From positions 1 to 12,325 of the forward strand of contig DATIJJ010000099.1 of assembly GCA_035478795.1 (NCBI GenBank): DNA of 12,325 bases, written 5' to 3'. Below, in pieces: positions 1 to 7,742 of the stretch (the stretch's first letter is position 1; each line of letters starts with the position of its first letter). Below the pieces are notes generated by a model that was given only the letters and a program-made list of their open reading frames with translations, did no database searches and was not told the DNA's origin. The position numbers and the translations under genes are program-made. The stretch comes from DATIJJ01 sp035478795. GTDB lineage: Bacteria > Pseudomonadota > Gammaproteobacteria > DSM-16500.

Positions 1-153
1 GTCAATCTGGTCATATGCCAATGCTTCTCCACCAAATTTATCCGCCATACACTTCGTCAACGCCGCTGTTAACGTCGTCTTCCCATGGTCTACGTGACCA
101 ATCGTGCCTACGTTCAAGTGCGGCTTCTTGCGCTCAAATACTGCCTTTGACAT
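1..153 (-). CDS. tuf: Elongation factor Tu, N-terminal part (cut by the window edge)
   Basis: EF-Tu brings aminoacyl-tRNA to the ribosomal A site as a GTP complex in the cytoplasm. Only the first 51 codons are in the window, and the frame is open to base 1. The protein begins MSKAVFERKKPHLNVGTIGH, and the P-loop GHVDHGKT lies at residues 19-26, the signature of this GTPase. The piece ends at AYDQID, just before the switch I region. The ATG at 153-151 is chosen because it matches the family start and has a strong ribosome-binding site, AAGGGGAA at 161-168, seven bases upstream. It lies 33 bp downstream of fusA with no terminator or promoter visible between them, so it is probably the last gene of the str operon. 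Whether this is the only tuf copy cannot be told. Identification is secure. Confidence 0.97.
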   Translation of the reverse strand, partial: MSKAVFERKKPHLNVGTIGHVDHGKTTLTAALTKCMADKFGGEALAYDQID

Positions 154-186
154 GTCGTCTTTCCCCTTAAATTATCTTCTATTCAG

Positions 187-2289
187 TTACGTTGTGCTTT
201 TTGCCATGACTTGCTCAGCGATGCTCACCGGCGCTTCATTATATTTAGCAAATTCCATTGTGTAGGTTGCTCGTCCCTGGGTCATTGAGCGAAGATCAGT
301 CGCATACCCAAACATTTCACCCAGTGGAACTTCAGCCCGAATCACCCTGCCGGAAGGAGAATCATCCATTCCCTGCACGAGTCCTCTGCGTCTATTCAGG
401 TCTCCCATGACGTCACCCATATAGTCTTCCGGGGTAACCACTTCAACCTTCATAATAGGCTCCAGCAATACAGGACGTGCTTTTTTTGCACCTTCTTTAA
501 ATGCCATGGAGCCAGCAATTTTAAATGACATTTCGTTAGAATCAACATCATGATATGACCCATCAAACAAGGTCACCCTCACATCAACAACAGGGAAACC
601 GGCGATGACACCATTTTCCATCTGTCCCTGGACTCCTTTATCAACAGGAGCAATAAATTCTCTCGGAATCGCTCCACCCACAATGTCATTAACAAACTCA
701 TAACCACTGCCGGGTTCACGCGGCTCAATGCGAATCCAGACATGTCCATACTGGCCCTTACCGCCAGATTGCTTCACATATTTGCCTTCCTGCTCAACGG
801 AGTTACGGATTGTCTCACGGTAAGCGACCTGCGGCTTGCCAACATTGGCTTCCACGTTAAATTCACGTTTCATACGATCAACAATAATTTCAAGATGCAA
901 CTCACCCATTCCTGAAATAATTGTCTGGCCCGATTCTTCATCTGTGTGCACACGGAACGATGGATCTTCTTGCGCCAGCTTACCCAAAGCAATACCCATT
1001 TTTTCCTGGTCAGCTTTCGTTTTTGGCTCAACAGCCACCGATATAACAGGCTCTGGAAATATCATTTTTTCCAAAACAATCACTTTATCAACGGCACAAA
1101 GCGTATCACCCGTCGTGACCTTCTTTAAACCGACTGCTGCAGCAATGTCGCCCGCCCGGACTTCTTTAATTTCACTGCGTGTGTTGGCGTGCATCTGTAG
1201 CAAACGACCAATTCGCTCTTCCTTGTCTTTAATGGGATTGTAAACAGTATCTCCAGACTGCAACACACCCGAATAAACTCGAAAATAGGTCAGGGTACCC
1301 ACATACGGATCGGTGGCAATTTTAAATGCCAGCGCTGCAAACGGCTCTTCATCTTCAGGATGTCTTTCTGCAGGCGTTTCATCCGCGTTATCTATATGTC
1401 CTTTGACTGCCGACACATCAGATGGCGCAGGAAGATACTCAACAACAGCATCCAGCATCGCTTGCACGCCCTTGTTTTTAAAGGCTGAACCACACAACAT
1501 CAAAACAATTTCATTACGAAGAACTCTTGCACGTAATCCTTTCTTGATTTCTTCCGCAGACAAATCACCTCCTTCGAGGTATTTGTTCATTAATTCTTCT
1601 GACGACTCTGCCGCTGCCTCAACCATCTGCTCACGGTATTTTTTACATTCTTCGAGCATATTGGGACTGATATCACGAGCCTCGTATTTCATGCCCTGTG
1701 TAGCATCATCCCAGTAAATTGCTTTCATGCGAACAAGATCAACAACACCTTCAAAATTCTCTTCAGCGCCTATCGGCAACTGAATGGGCACAGGATTAGC
1801 GCCTAATCGTGTGCGGATCTGATCCACCACGCGCAAGAAATTAGCGCCAGCCCGATCCATTTTATTAACAAAACCAAGGCGGGGAACACCATAGCGATTA
1901 GCCTGTCTCCACACCGTTTCAGACTGGGGTTCAACACCACCCACCGCGCAAAAAACAGCACATGCGCCATCGAGAACACGCAGCGAACGCTCAACTTCAA
2001 TGGTAAAATCAACGTGACCAGGGGTATCAATAATGTTGATACGATGTTGGGGGAATTGCTTATCCATTCCATACCAGAAACACGTTGTCGCTGCTGATGT
2101 AATGGTAATTCCGCGTTCCTGCTCCTGCTCCATCCAGTCCATGGTAGCCGCGCCTTCATGAACTTCACCGATCTTATGCGAGACGCCGGTGTAGAATAAA
2201 ACACGTTCTGTGGTGGTCGTCTTACCGGCATCGATATGTGCCATAATGCCAATATTTCGATAACGTTCGATTGGTGTTGCTCTTGCCAC
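187..2289 (-). CDS. fusA: Elongation factor G (ribosomal translocase)
   Basis: EF-G hydrolyses GTP to move tRNA and mRNA through the ribosome, and with ribosome recycling factor it splits subunits after termination. The 700-residue product is close to the usual length (about 704 in E. coli). The G domain shows AHIDAGKT at 17-24, DTPGH at 88-92 and NKMD at 142-145. Domain IV carries the conserved stretch around H580, which corresponds to the E. coli tip-loop histidine near 583. The start codon is GTG (2289-2287), not ATG. It is supported by the family N-terminus MARATPIERYRNIGI and by TAGGGGT at 2298-2304, eight bases upstream. The gene sits 22 bp after rpsG and 33 bp before tuf, the standard str-operon order, and ends in TAA. 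The sequence is of the canonical EF-G type, with no insertion or frameshift seen. Confidence 0.99.
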   Translation of the reverse strand: MARATPIERYRNIGIMAHIDAGKTTTTERVLFYTGVSHKIGEVHEGAATMDWMEQEQERGITITSAATTCFWYGMDKQFPQHRINIIDTPGHVDFTIEVERSLRVLDGACAVFCAVGGVEPQSETVWRQANRYGVPRLGFVNKMDRAGANFLRVVDQIRTRLGANPVPIQLPIGAEENFEGVVDLVRMKAIYWDDATQGMKYEARDISPNMLEECKKYREQMVEAAAESSEELMNKYLEGGDLSAEEIKKGLRARVLRNEIVLMLCGSAFKNKGVQAMLDAVVEYLPAPSDVSAVKGHIDNADETPAERHPEDEEPFAALAFKIATDPYVGTLTYFRVYSGVLQSGDTVYNPIKDKEERIGRLLQMHANTRSEIKEVRAGDIAAAVGLKKVTTGDTLCAVDKVIVLEKMIFPEPVISVAVEPKTKADQEKMGIALGKLAQEDPSFRVHTDEESGQTIISGMGELHLEIIVDRMKREFNVEANVGKPQVAYRETIRNSVEQEGKYVKQSGGKGQYGHVWIRIEPREPGSGYEFVNDIVGGAIPREFIAPVDKGVQGQMENGVIAGFPVVDVRVTLFDGSYHDVDSNEMSFKIAGSMAFKEGAKKARPVLLEPIMKVEVVTPEDYMGDVMGDLNRRRGLVQGMDDSPSGRVIRAEVPLGEMFGYATDLRSMTQGRATYTMEFAKYNEAPVSIAEQVMAKSTT

Positions 2290-2311
2290 GTTTATATACC
2301 CCTAAAATGAC

Positions 2312-2890
2312 TTACCAACGGTAATGAGCAAAGGCCTGATTTGCCTTGGCCATTCTGTGCATATCATCACGTACCTTGACTGAAGCACCGCGCCCTTCGT
2401 GAGCGTCCAGCATTTCAGCAGCAAGACGAAGAATCATTGTTTTTTCACCGCGCTCCTTCGACGCCTTGACAATCCAGCGCATAGCGAGAGCGATACCACG
2501 ATCCGTATCAACCTCAACAGGCACCTGATAGGTTGCACCACCGACTCGACGTGATTTCACTTCAACTGTCGGGCGAATGTTATTAAGTGCCTTGTCGAAA
2601 ATTTCCAGCACTTCTTTATTGAATACAGCCTGGGACTTGCCAGCACCCGTTGATGAAGCATCTGAGCCTGACGACCCTTCCTCTTCATCCGTCTTCTTGC
2701 CCTGAGCACCTGCGTGCTTGCTCTTTTTCAATCGTCTGGATACTTCATCAAGCGCCGTGTAAACAATCCGTTCTGCAACAGACCGCTTGCCTTCACGCAT
2801 GACGACGTTAATAAATCTGGCCAAACGCTCACTGCCATACAACGGATCTGGCAGCATCTCTCTCTTTATCGCAGCTTTTCTTCTTGGCAT
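2312..2890 (-). CDS. rpsG: 30S ribosomal protein S7 with a low-complexity internal insertion
   Basis: S7 binds the 3' major domain of 16S rRNA, starts assembly of the 30S head and contacts the E-site tRNA. In E. coli it is also the translational repressor of the str operon. The N-terminus MPRRKAAIKREMLPDP, the central block RPTVEVKSRRVGGATYQVPV and the C-terminus ANQAFAHYRW are all family hallmarks. The protein is 192 residues against about 156 for the common form. The extra roughly 36 residues fall in one place, about residues 55-90 (bases 2621-2728), between the helix ending near YTALDEV and the helix with LEIFDKAL. They are rich in Gly, Ser, Lys and Glu and should be disordered. ATG at 2890-2888 has a modest site, TGGGA at 2899-2903. 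The gene is 34 bp after rpsL. An S7 autoregulatory fold could not be recognised in that short gap. Confidence 0.97.
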   Translation of the reverse strand: MPRRKAAIKREMLPDPLYGSERLARFINVVMREGKRSVAERIVYTALDEVSRRLKKSKHAGAQGKKTDEEEGSSGSDASSTGAGKSQAVFNKEVLEIFDKALNNIRPTVEVKSRRVGGATYQVPVEVDTDRGIALAMRWIVKASKERGEKTMILRLAAEMLDAHEGRGASVKVRDDMHRMAKANQAFAHYRW

Positions 2891-2924
2891 TGCTCAATTC
2901 CCATCAATACTAAAATGATTTAAC

Positions 2925-3299
2925 CTATTCTTTTGGCTTTTTCGTACCATACTTCGAACGGCCCCTGCGGCGATTTGCCACGCCAGCCGTATCGAGACTA
3001 CCGCGAACGGTATGGTAACGCACACCGGGTAAGTCTTTAACACGACCACCGCGGATAGTCACAACAGAGTGCTCCTGCAGATTATGCCCTTCGCCACCAA
3101 TATAGGTAGTCACTTCAGAACCATTCGTCAGGCGAACGCGTGCCACCTTACGTAATGCAGAATTTGGCTTCTTGGGTGTCGTTGTATACACACGAGTACA
3201 CACACCTCGTTTTTGAGGACAACCTCCCAAATGGGGTACGGTTGACTTGACTACTTTTGGTGTTCGTGGCTTTCTCACCAGCTGGTTAATCGTTGGCAT
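2925..3299 (-). CDS. rpsL: 30S ribosomal protein S12
   Basis: S12 lies at the decoding centre of the 30S subunit and helps control accuracy of tRNA selection. It is the classic streptomycin-resistance locus. The 124-residue length equals that of E. coli. Conserved blocks are NQLVRKPR near the start, CPQKRGVCTRVYTTTPKKPN at residues 27-46, and GGRVKDLPGVRYHTVRG at about 84-100. Lysines 43 and 88, the usual streptomycin-resistance positions, are wild type, as is D89, which is beta-methylthiolated in many bacteria. ATG at 3299-3297 has GGAG (3308-3311) eight bases upstream. It is the first gene of the str cluster, preceded by a good sigma70-type promoter about 110 bases upstream, and is followed 34 bp later by rpsG. 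The stop is TAG. Confidence 0.99.
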   Translation of the reverse strand: MPTINQLVRKPRTPKVVKSTVPHLGGCPQKRGVCTRVYTTTPKKPNSALRKVARVRLTNGSEVTTYIGGEGHNLQEHSVVTIRGGRVKDLPGVRYHTVRGSLDTAGVANRRRGRSKYGTKKPKE

Positions 3300-3384
3300 T
3301 TATCTAACTCCGCCTAATAAACAATTTTTTCTAAAAATCAACACAATGTACGCTGCTCTCCCAAGTTGTTCAGGAGGAGGCGCG

Positions 3385-3414
3385 ATTCTAAATAAGGAGT
3401 GAGCGACATGTCAA
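3385..3414 (-). promoter_or_regulatory. Promoter for the rpsL-rpsG-fusA-tuf operon
   Basis: On the minus strand a perfect -35 box TTGACA (3414-3409) is followed by an 18-base spacer and the -10 box TAGAAT (3390-3385). Transcription would start near 3378, leaving a leader of about 80 bases before the rpsL ATG. Just after the -10 box the sequence reads CGCGCCTCC, a GC-rich discriminator of the kind associated with ppGpp/DksA (stringent) control of ribosomal promoters. AT-rich sequence upstream (TTTTAAATAA at about 3421-3430) may act as a weak UP element. The boxes are read directly; the stringent control is inference. Confidence 0.78.
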
Positions 3415-3543
3415 GCCCAGTTATTTAAAACCAGGTAACTTTTTCACTTTATTTTGCAGCCTGTTGACCGATAGCCCGAATCTCTGGCATAAAACTTGAA
3501 AACGGCTGCCACTACACTTTTTCAGATATTCCCTGACACGCTA

Positions 3544-3573
3544 AATGGGAGGCCGCCGAGGCAGCCTCCCATT
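3544..3573 (-). terminator. Hairpin after rpoC; likely weak or partial terminator
   Basis: Five bases behind the rpoC stop, a perfect 10-bp stem pairs AATGGGAGGC (3573-3564) with GCCTCCCATT (3553-3544) across a 10-base GC-rich loop. On the transcribed strand the stem runs into only TTT before AGCG, so the U-tract is poor. It could be an inefficient intrinsic terminator that lets some polymerase continue into the str genes, or an RNA-stabilising or processing hairpin at the rpoC 3' end. The str promoter lies about 130 bases further on. Confidence 0.6.
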
Positions 3574-3578
3574 CCATT

Positions 3579-6500
3579 CTACTTTGTTTCATCCGTGCGT
3601 TCGTCGTGACCGCCAGGGTGTTTCCTGGTACGGCGCTCGGCATGATAAGCCAGCCCCGTCCCTGCAGGAATCAATCGTCCAACAATGACATTCTCTTTCA
3701 GACCCCTCAGCTCATCTATTTTACCGCTGACCGCCGCTTCCGTCAGAACACGGGTCGTTTCCTGGAAAGATGCCGCTGAAATAAATGACTCTGTTGCAAG
3801 AGACGCCTTGGTAATACCCAGCAACATAGGCTCAGCACGTGCCGTCATTTTATTGTCTTTTTTCGCCCGATCATTTTCGTCACGCAACTGACCAAACTCT
3901 ACCTGCTCACCTTTCAGGAAGCCGGTATCTCCCGGATGAACAATAAACAATTTGCGCAGCATCTGACGAATAATCACTTCAATATGCTTATCGTTAATTT
4001 TTACACCTTGCAGACGATAAACGTCCTGAACTTCATTCACAATAAAATTACTCAGGGCATTCGTACCTAACAAGCGTAAAATATCGTGTGGATTCAAGGC
4101 ACCTTCTGCAATGACCTCGCCTTTTTCAACATGCTCACCTTCAAACACATTGACATGACGCCACTTCGGAATCAGCTCTTCATTGGTCTCGCCATTAGAT
4201 GATGTAATAATCAAACGACGCTTGCCTTTTGTTTCCTTACCGAAGCTCACAATACCCGAAATTTCAGCCAAAATAGCCGGATCCTTAGGTCTTCTTGCCT
4301 CAAATAAATCAGCAACACGTGGCAGACCACCGGTGATATCGCGTGTTTTTGATGTTTCCTGCGGAATTCTCGCGAGAACATCCCCTACTTTCACGCGCGC
4401 ACCATCTTCAAAATTGACAATCGCATCGGGTGGCAAGAAATATTGTGCCGTCAGATTGGTGCCGGCAAGATACAGGTCATTGCCTTTTTCATCTATCAAT
4501 TTAATTAATGGTTTCAATTCCTTACCTGTCGCACCACGCTGCTTGGGGTCGGTGACAACGATACTGCTGAGGCCCGTCAGTTCGTCTGTCTGGCGATTCA
4601 TGGTCACCCCTTCAATCAGGTCAGCAAACTTGATTCTGCCTGCCACTTCCGTGATAACCGGATGACTGTGTGGATCCCAGTTTGCAACGATCTGGCCCGC
4701 TTCAATTCTGGAACCATCCGAGACAGACAGTTCTGCGCCATAAGGAATCTTGTAACGCTCACGTTCACGTCCATGCTCATCCACCACGGCCAATTCACCG
4801 GAACGTGAAACAGCAATAAATTTTCCGCTATGATGTTGAATTAATTTAATATTATGCAATTTGATTTTGCCGGCCATTTTAATTTGCACATTATTGGCGG
4901 CGGTTGCCCGGGAAGCCGCTCCCCCGATATGGAAGGTTCTCATCGTCAACTGTGTACCAGGTTCACCAATCGATTGAGCCGCAATCACACCGACTGCCTC
5001 ACCGATATTGACCTGATGTCCACGCGCCAGATCCCGTCCATAACAGGCTGAACAAATACCATAGCGTGATTCACAGGTGATGGGAGAACGCACGACCACC
5101 TGATCGATGGTATGCTCTTCCAGTTTTGCCACCAGTCTTTCATCCAGCAAGGTTCCAACCGGAACAATAACGTCGTTGGTCACCGGATCATGTACATCCA
5201 CAGACGTCACACGACCCAATACCCGCTCATGTAGAGGCTCTACCACGTCGCCGCCTTCAATCAATGGCGTCATTGTCACGCCCTGGGATGTCCCGCAATC
5301 CATTTCTGTAATAACGAGATCCTGGGCAACATCCACCAGACGACGGGTCAGATAACCGGAGTTGGCTGTTTTTAACGCCGTATCCGCAAGACCCTTACGA
5401 GCCCCGTGAGTCGAAATAAAATACTGTAATACGTTCAATCCTTCACGGAAGTTGGCTGTAATGGGTGTTTCAATAATTGAACCATCCGGCTTTGCCATCA
5501 AACCACGCATACCCGCCAGCTGACGAATCTGGGCAGCCGAACCTCTTGCACCCGAATCGGCCATCATGTAGATGGAATTAAACGATTCCTGTTGAACCTT
5601 ATGCCCGCTGGCATCCTTGACTGACTCACTGGAAAGCTCTGTCATCATCGCTTTTGCAACCTGGTCATTGGTACGGGACCAGATATCGACAACCTTGTTA
5701 TAGCGTTCGCCCTGTGTCACCAGACCGGAAGAATATTGCGCCTGAATCTTTTCAACTTCTTCTTCTGCCTGGGCAATGATGTCACTCTTCCCTTTCGGTA
5801 TGACAAGATCATTCACACCGATTGAAACACCGGATCGTGTCGCGTAGGAAAATCCGGTATACATCAACTGATCAGCAAATATGACCGTGGCTTTCAAGCC
5901 CACTTCGCGGTAGCAAATGTTAATCAGGTTGGAAATGGCTTTTTTGGTCATGGTACGGTTAACCAGATCAAATGACATCCCTTTAGGCAATACTTCAGAC
6001 AACAAGGCTCGACCCACTGTTGTTTCAACCAGACGAATATTCTTTTTGAAACCACCATTGGCCTCATCAACCAGATATTCCTTGATGCGCGCGCGAACTT
6101 TGGCTTGCAACTCCACAAAACCATTTTCATACGCACGATGTATTTCATTGGTATCAGCGAATATCATGCCTTCACCACGCGCATTCACTTTACTGCGCGT
6201 CAGGTAATAAAGCCCCAACACAACGTCCTGTGAAGGAACAATAATGGGTTCGCCATTGGCAGGTGAAAGAATATTGTTGGTTGACATCATCAACGAACGT
6301 GCTTCCAGCTGTGCTTCGAGAGACAGTGGAATGTGGACAGCCATCTGGTCACCGTCAAAGTCCGCGTTATAGGCTGTACAGACCAGAGGGTGCAACTGTA
6401 TGGCCTTCCCTTCAATCAAAACCGGTTCAAAGGCCTGAATACCCAGACGATGCAAGGTAGGCGCACGATTTAACAATACGGGATGTTCACGAATAACCTG

Positions 6501-7739
6501 TTCCAGAATATCCCATACAGCCGCATCTTCACGGTCCACCATTTTCTTGGCCGCTTTAATGGTCGATGCCTCACCCTGAATTTGCAATCGGCTAAAAATA
6601 AATGGCTTGAAGAGCTCAAGCGCCATTTTTTTAGGCAAGCCGCATTGATGCAGCTTGAGCGTCGGACCGACAACGATAACGGAACGGCCTGAGTAGTCAA
6701 CACGTTTACCCAGCAAGTTCTGACGAAAACGGCCCGCCTTACCCTTGATCATGTCAGCCAGTGATTTCAACGGACGCTTGTTAGACCCCGTGATAGCACG
6801 ACCACGACGACCATTATCCAGCAGCGCATCCACCGATTCCTGCAACATGCGTTTTTCGTTGCGCACAATAATATCGGGCGCATTCAGATCCAGCAAACGT
6901 TTCAAACGATTGTTACGATTAATGACGCGACGATAGAGATCATTCAAATCCGATGTCGCAAAACGTCCTCCATCCAGCGGAACCAACGGACGAAGATCAG
7001 GCGGCAGCACAGGTAAAACAGTCAACACCATCCATTCCGGTTTGTTTCCGGAAGAAAGGAATGCTTCCATCAACTTCAGACGTTTTGTGAACTTCTTCAA
7101 CTTGGCTTCGGAAGAAGTGCTTGCAATATCTTCACGAAGTTTGGCCATTTCTGTTTCAAGGTTAAGCGCCCGCAGCAATTCCTGAATGGCGTCAGCGCCC
7201 ATGCGTGCATCAAACTCATCACCATATTCTTCGATGGCATCATAATACGCTTCATCCGAGAGCAATTGCCCGCGCTCCAGCTGCGTCATCCCTGGATCAA
7301 TGACCACATAAGCTTCAAAATAGAGAATGCGCTCAATATCACGCAATGTCATATCCAGTAATAGCCCGATGCGTGAAGGCAATGAACGTAAAAACCAGAT
7401 GTGTGCAATGGGGCTTGCCAGTTCAATATGCCCCATACGATCACGCCGTACTTTTGACAGAGTGACTTCCACACCGCATTTCTCACAAATAACACCACGA
7501 TGCTTCAGGCGTTTGTACTTGCCGCACAAGCATTCATAATCTTTAACCGGACCAAAAATTTTGGCACAAAAAAGCCCGTCACGCTCGGGCTTGAACGTTC
7601 TATAATTAATGGTTTCCGGTTTTTTAACTTCCCCATAAGACCAGGAGCGAACCATATCAGGCGAGGCAAGGCCGACATGAATAGCATCAAACTCTTCAAG
7701 CTGGGATTGCTGCTTTACCAAACTTAATAAATCTCTCAT
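3579..7739 (-). CDS. rpoC: RNA polymerase beta' subunit
   Basis: Beta' forms one side of the polymerase cleft and holds the catalytic magnesium. The 1386-residue protein shows the N-terminal zinc ribbon with C70, C72, C85 and C88, and the active-site motif NADFDGDQ with D460, D462 and D464, all at E. coli numbering. The second zinc site is C815, C889, C896 and C899. The trigger-loop segment QLTMRTFHIGG carries H937. The long trigger-loop insertion (SI3) typical of proteobacteria follows at roughly 945-1130. The protein is about 21 residues shorter than E. coli beta', mainly beyond these motifs. ATG at 7739-7737 is three bases after the rpoB stop. The nearest ribosome-binding sequence, GGAG (7752-7755), is 12 bases away, so translation is probably coupled to rpoB. 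The stop is TAG, with a hairpin right behind it. Confidence 0.99.
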   Translation of the reverse strand: MRDLLSLVKQQSQLEEFDAIHVGLASPDMVRSWSYGEVKKPETINYRTFKPERDGLFCAKIFGPVKDYECLCGKYKRLKHRGVICEKCGVEVTLSKVRRDRMGHIELASPIAHIWFLRSLPSRIGLLLDMTLRDIERILYFEAYVVIDPGMTQLERGQLLSDEAYYDAIEEYGDEFDARMGADAIQELLRALNLETEMAKLREDIASTSSEAKLKKFTKRLKLMEAFLSSGNKPEWMVLTVLPVLPPDLRPLVPLDGGRFATSDLNDLYRRVINRNNRLKRLLDLNAPDIIVRNEKRMLQESVDALLDNGRRGRAITGSNKRPLKSLADMIKGKAGRFRQNLLGKRVDYSGRSVIVVGPTLKLHQCGLPKKMALELFKPFIFSRLQIQGEASTIKAAKKMVDREDAAVWDILEQVIREHPVLLNRAPTLHRLGIQAFEPVLIEGKAIQLHPLVCTAYNADFDGDQMAVHIPLSLEAQLEARSLMMSTNNILSPANGEPIIVPSQDVVLGLYYLTRSKVNARGEGMIFADTNEIHRAYENGFVELQAKVRARIKEYLVDEANGGFKKNIRLVETTVGRALLSEVLPKGMSFDLVNRTMTKKAISNLINICYREVGLKATVIFADQLMYTGFSYATRSGVSIGVNDLVIPKGKSDIIAQAEEEVEKIQAQYSSGLVTQGERYNKVVDIWSRTNDQVAKAMMTELSSESVKDASGHKVQQESFNSIYMMADSGARGSAAQIRQLAGMRGLMAKPDGSIIETPITANFREGLNVLQYFISTHGARKGLADTALKTANSGYLTRRLVDVAQDLVITEMDCGTSQGVTMTPLIEGGDVVEPLHERVLGRVTSVDVHDPVTNDVIVPVGTLLDERLVAKLEEHTIDQVVVRSPITCESRYGICSACYGRDLARGHQVNIGEAVGVIAAQSIGEPGTQLTMRTFHIGGAASRATAANNVQIKMAGKIKLHNIKLIQHHSGKFIAVSRSGELAVVDEHGRERERYKIPYGAELSVSDGSRIEAGQIVANWDPHSHPVITEVAGRIKFADLIEGVTMNRQTDELTGLSSIVVTDPKQRGATGKELKPLIKLIDEKGNDLYLAGTNLTAQYFLPPDAIVNFEDGARVKVGDVLARIPQETSKTRDITGGLPRVADLFEARRPKDPAILAEISGIVSFGKETKGKRRLIITSSNGETNEELIPKWRHVNVFEGEHVEKGEVIAEGALNPHDILRLLGTNALSNFIVNEVQDVYRLQGVKINDKHIEVIIRQMLRKLFIVHPGDTGFLKGEQVEFGQLRDENDRAKKDNKMTARAEPMLLGITKASLATESFISAASFQETTRVLTEAAVSGKIDELRGLKENVIVGRLIPAGTGLAYHAERRTRKHPGGHDERTDETK

Positions 7740-7742
7740 AAG

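Noticed and set aside
836..1243. Long plus-strand frames opposite fusA (also 1313-1717) and opposite rpoC and rpoB (for example 4183-4665 and 11355-11702).
   Set aside because: All lie antisense to strongly conserved coding sequence, lack ribosome-binding sites and conserved motifs, and are the expected shadows of the true genes.
3408..3428. Plus-strand six-codon frame (MSSPVI) with a good AAGGAG upstream.
   Set aside because: It lies opposite the str promoter -35 box and spacer. No plus-strand promoter or following gene supports it, so the purine run is taken as chance.
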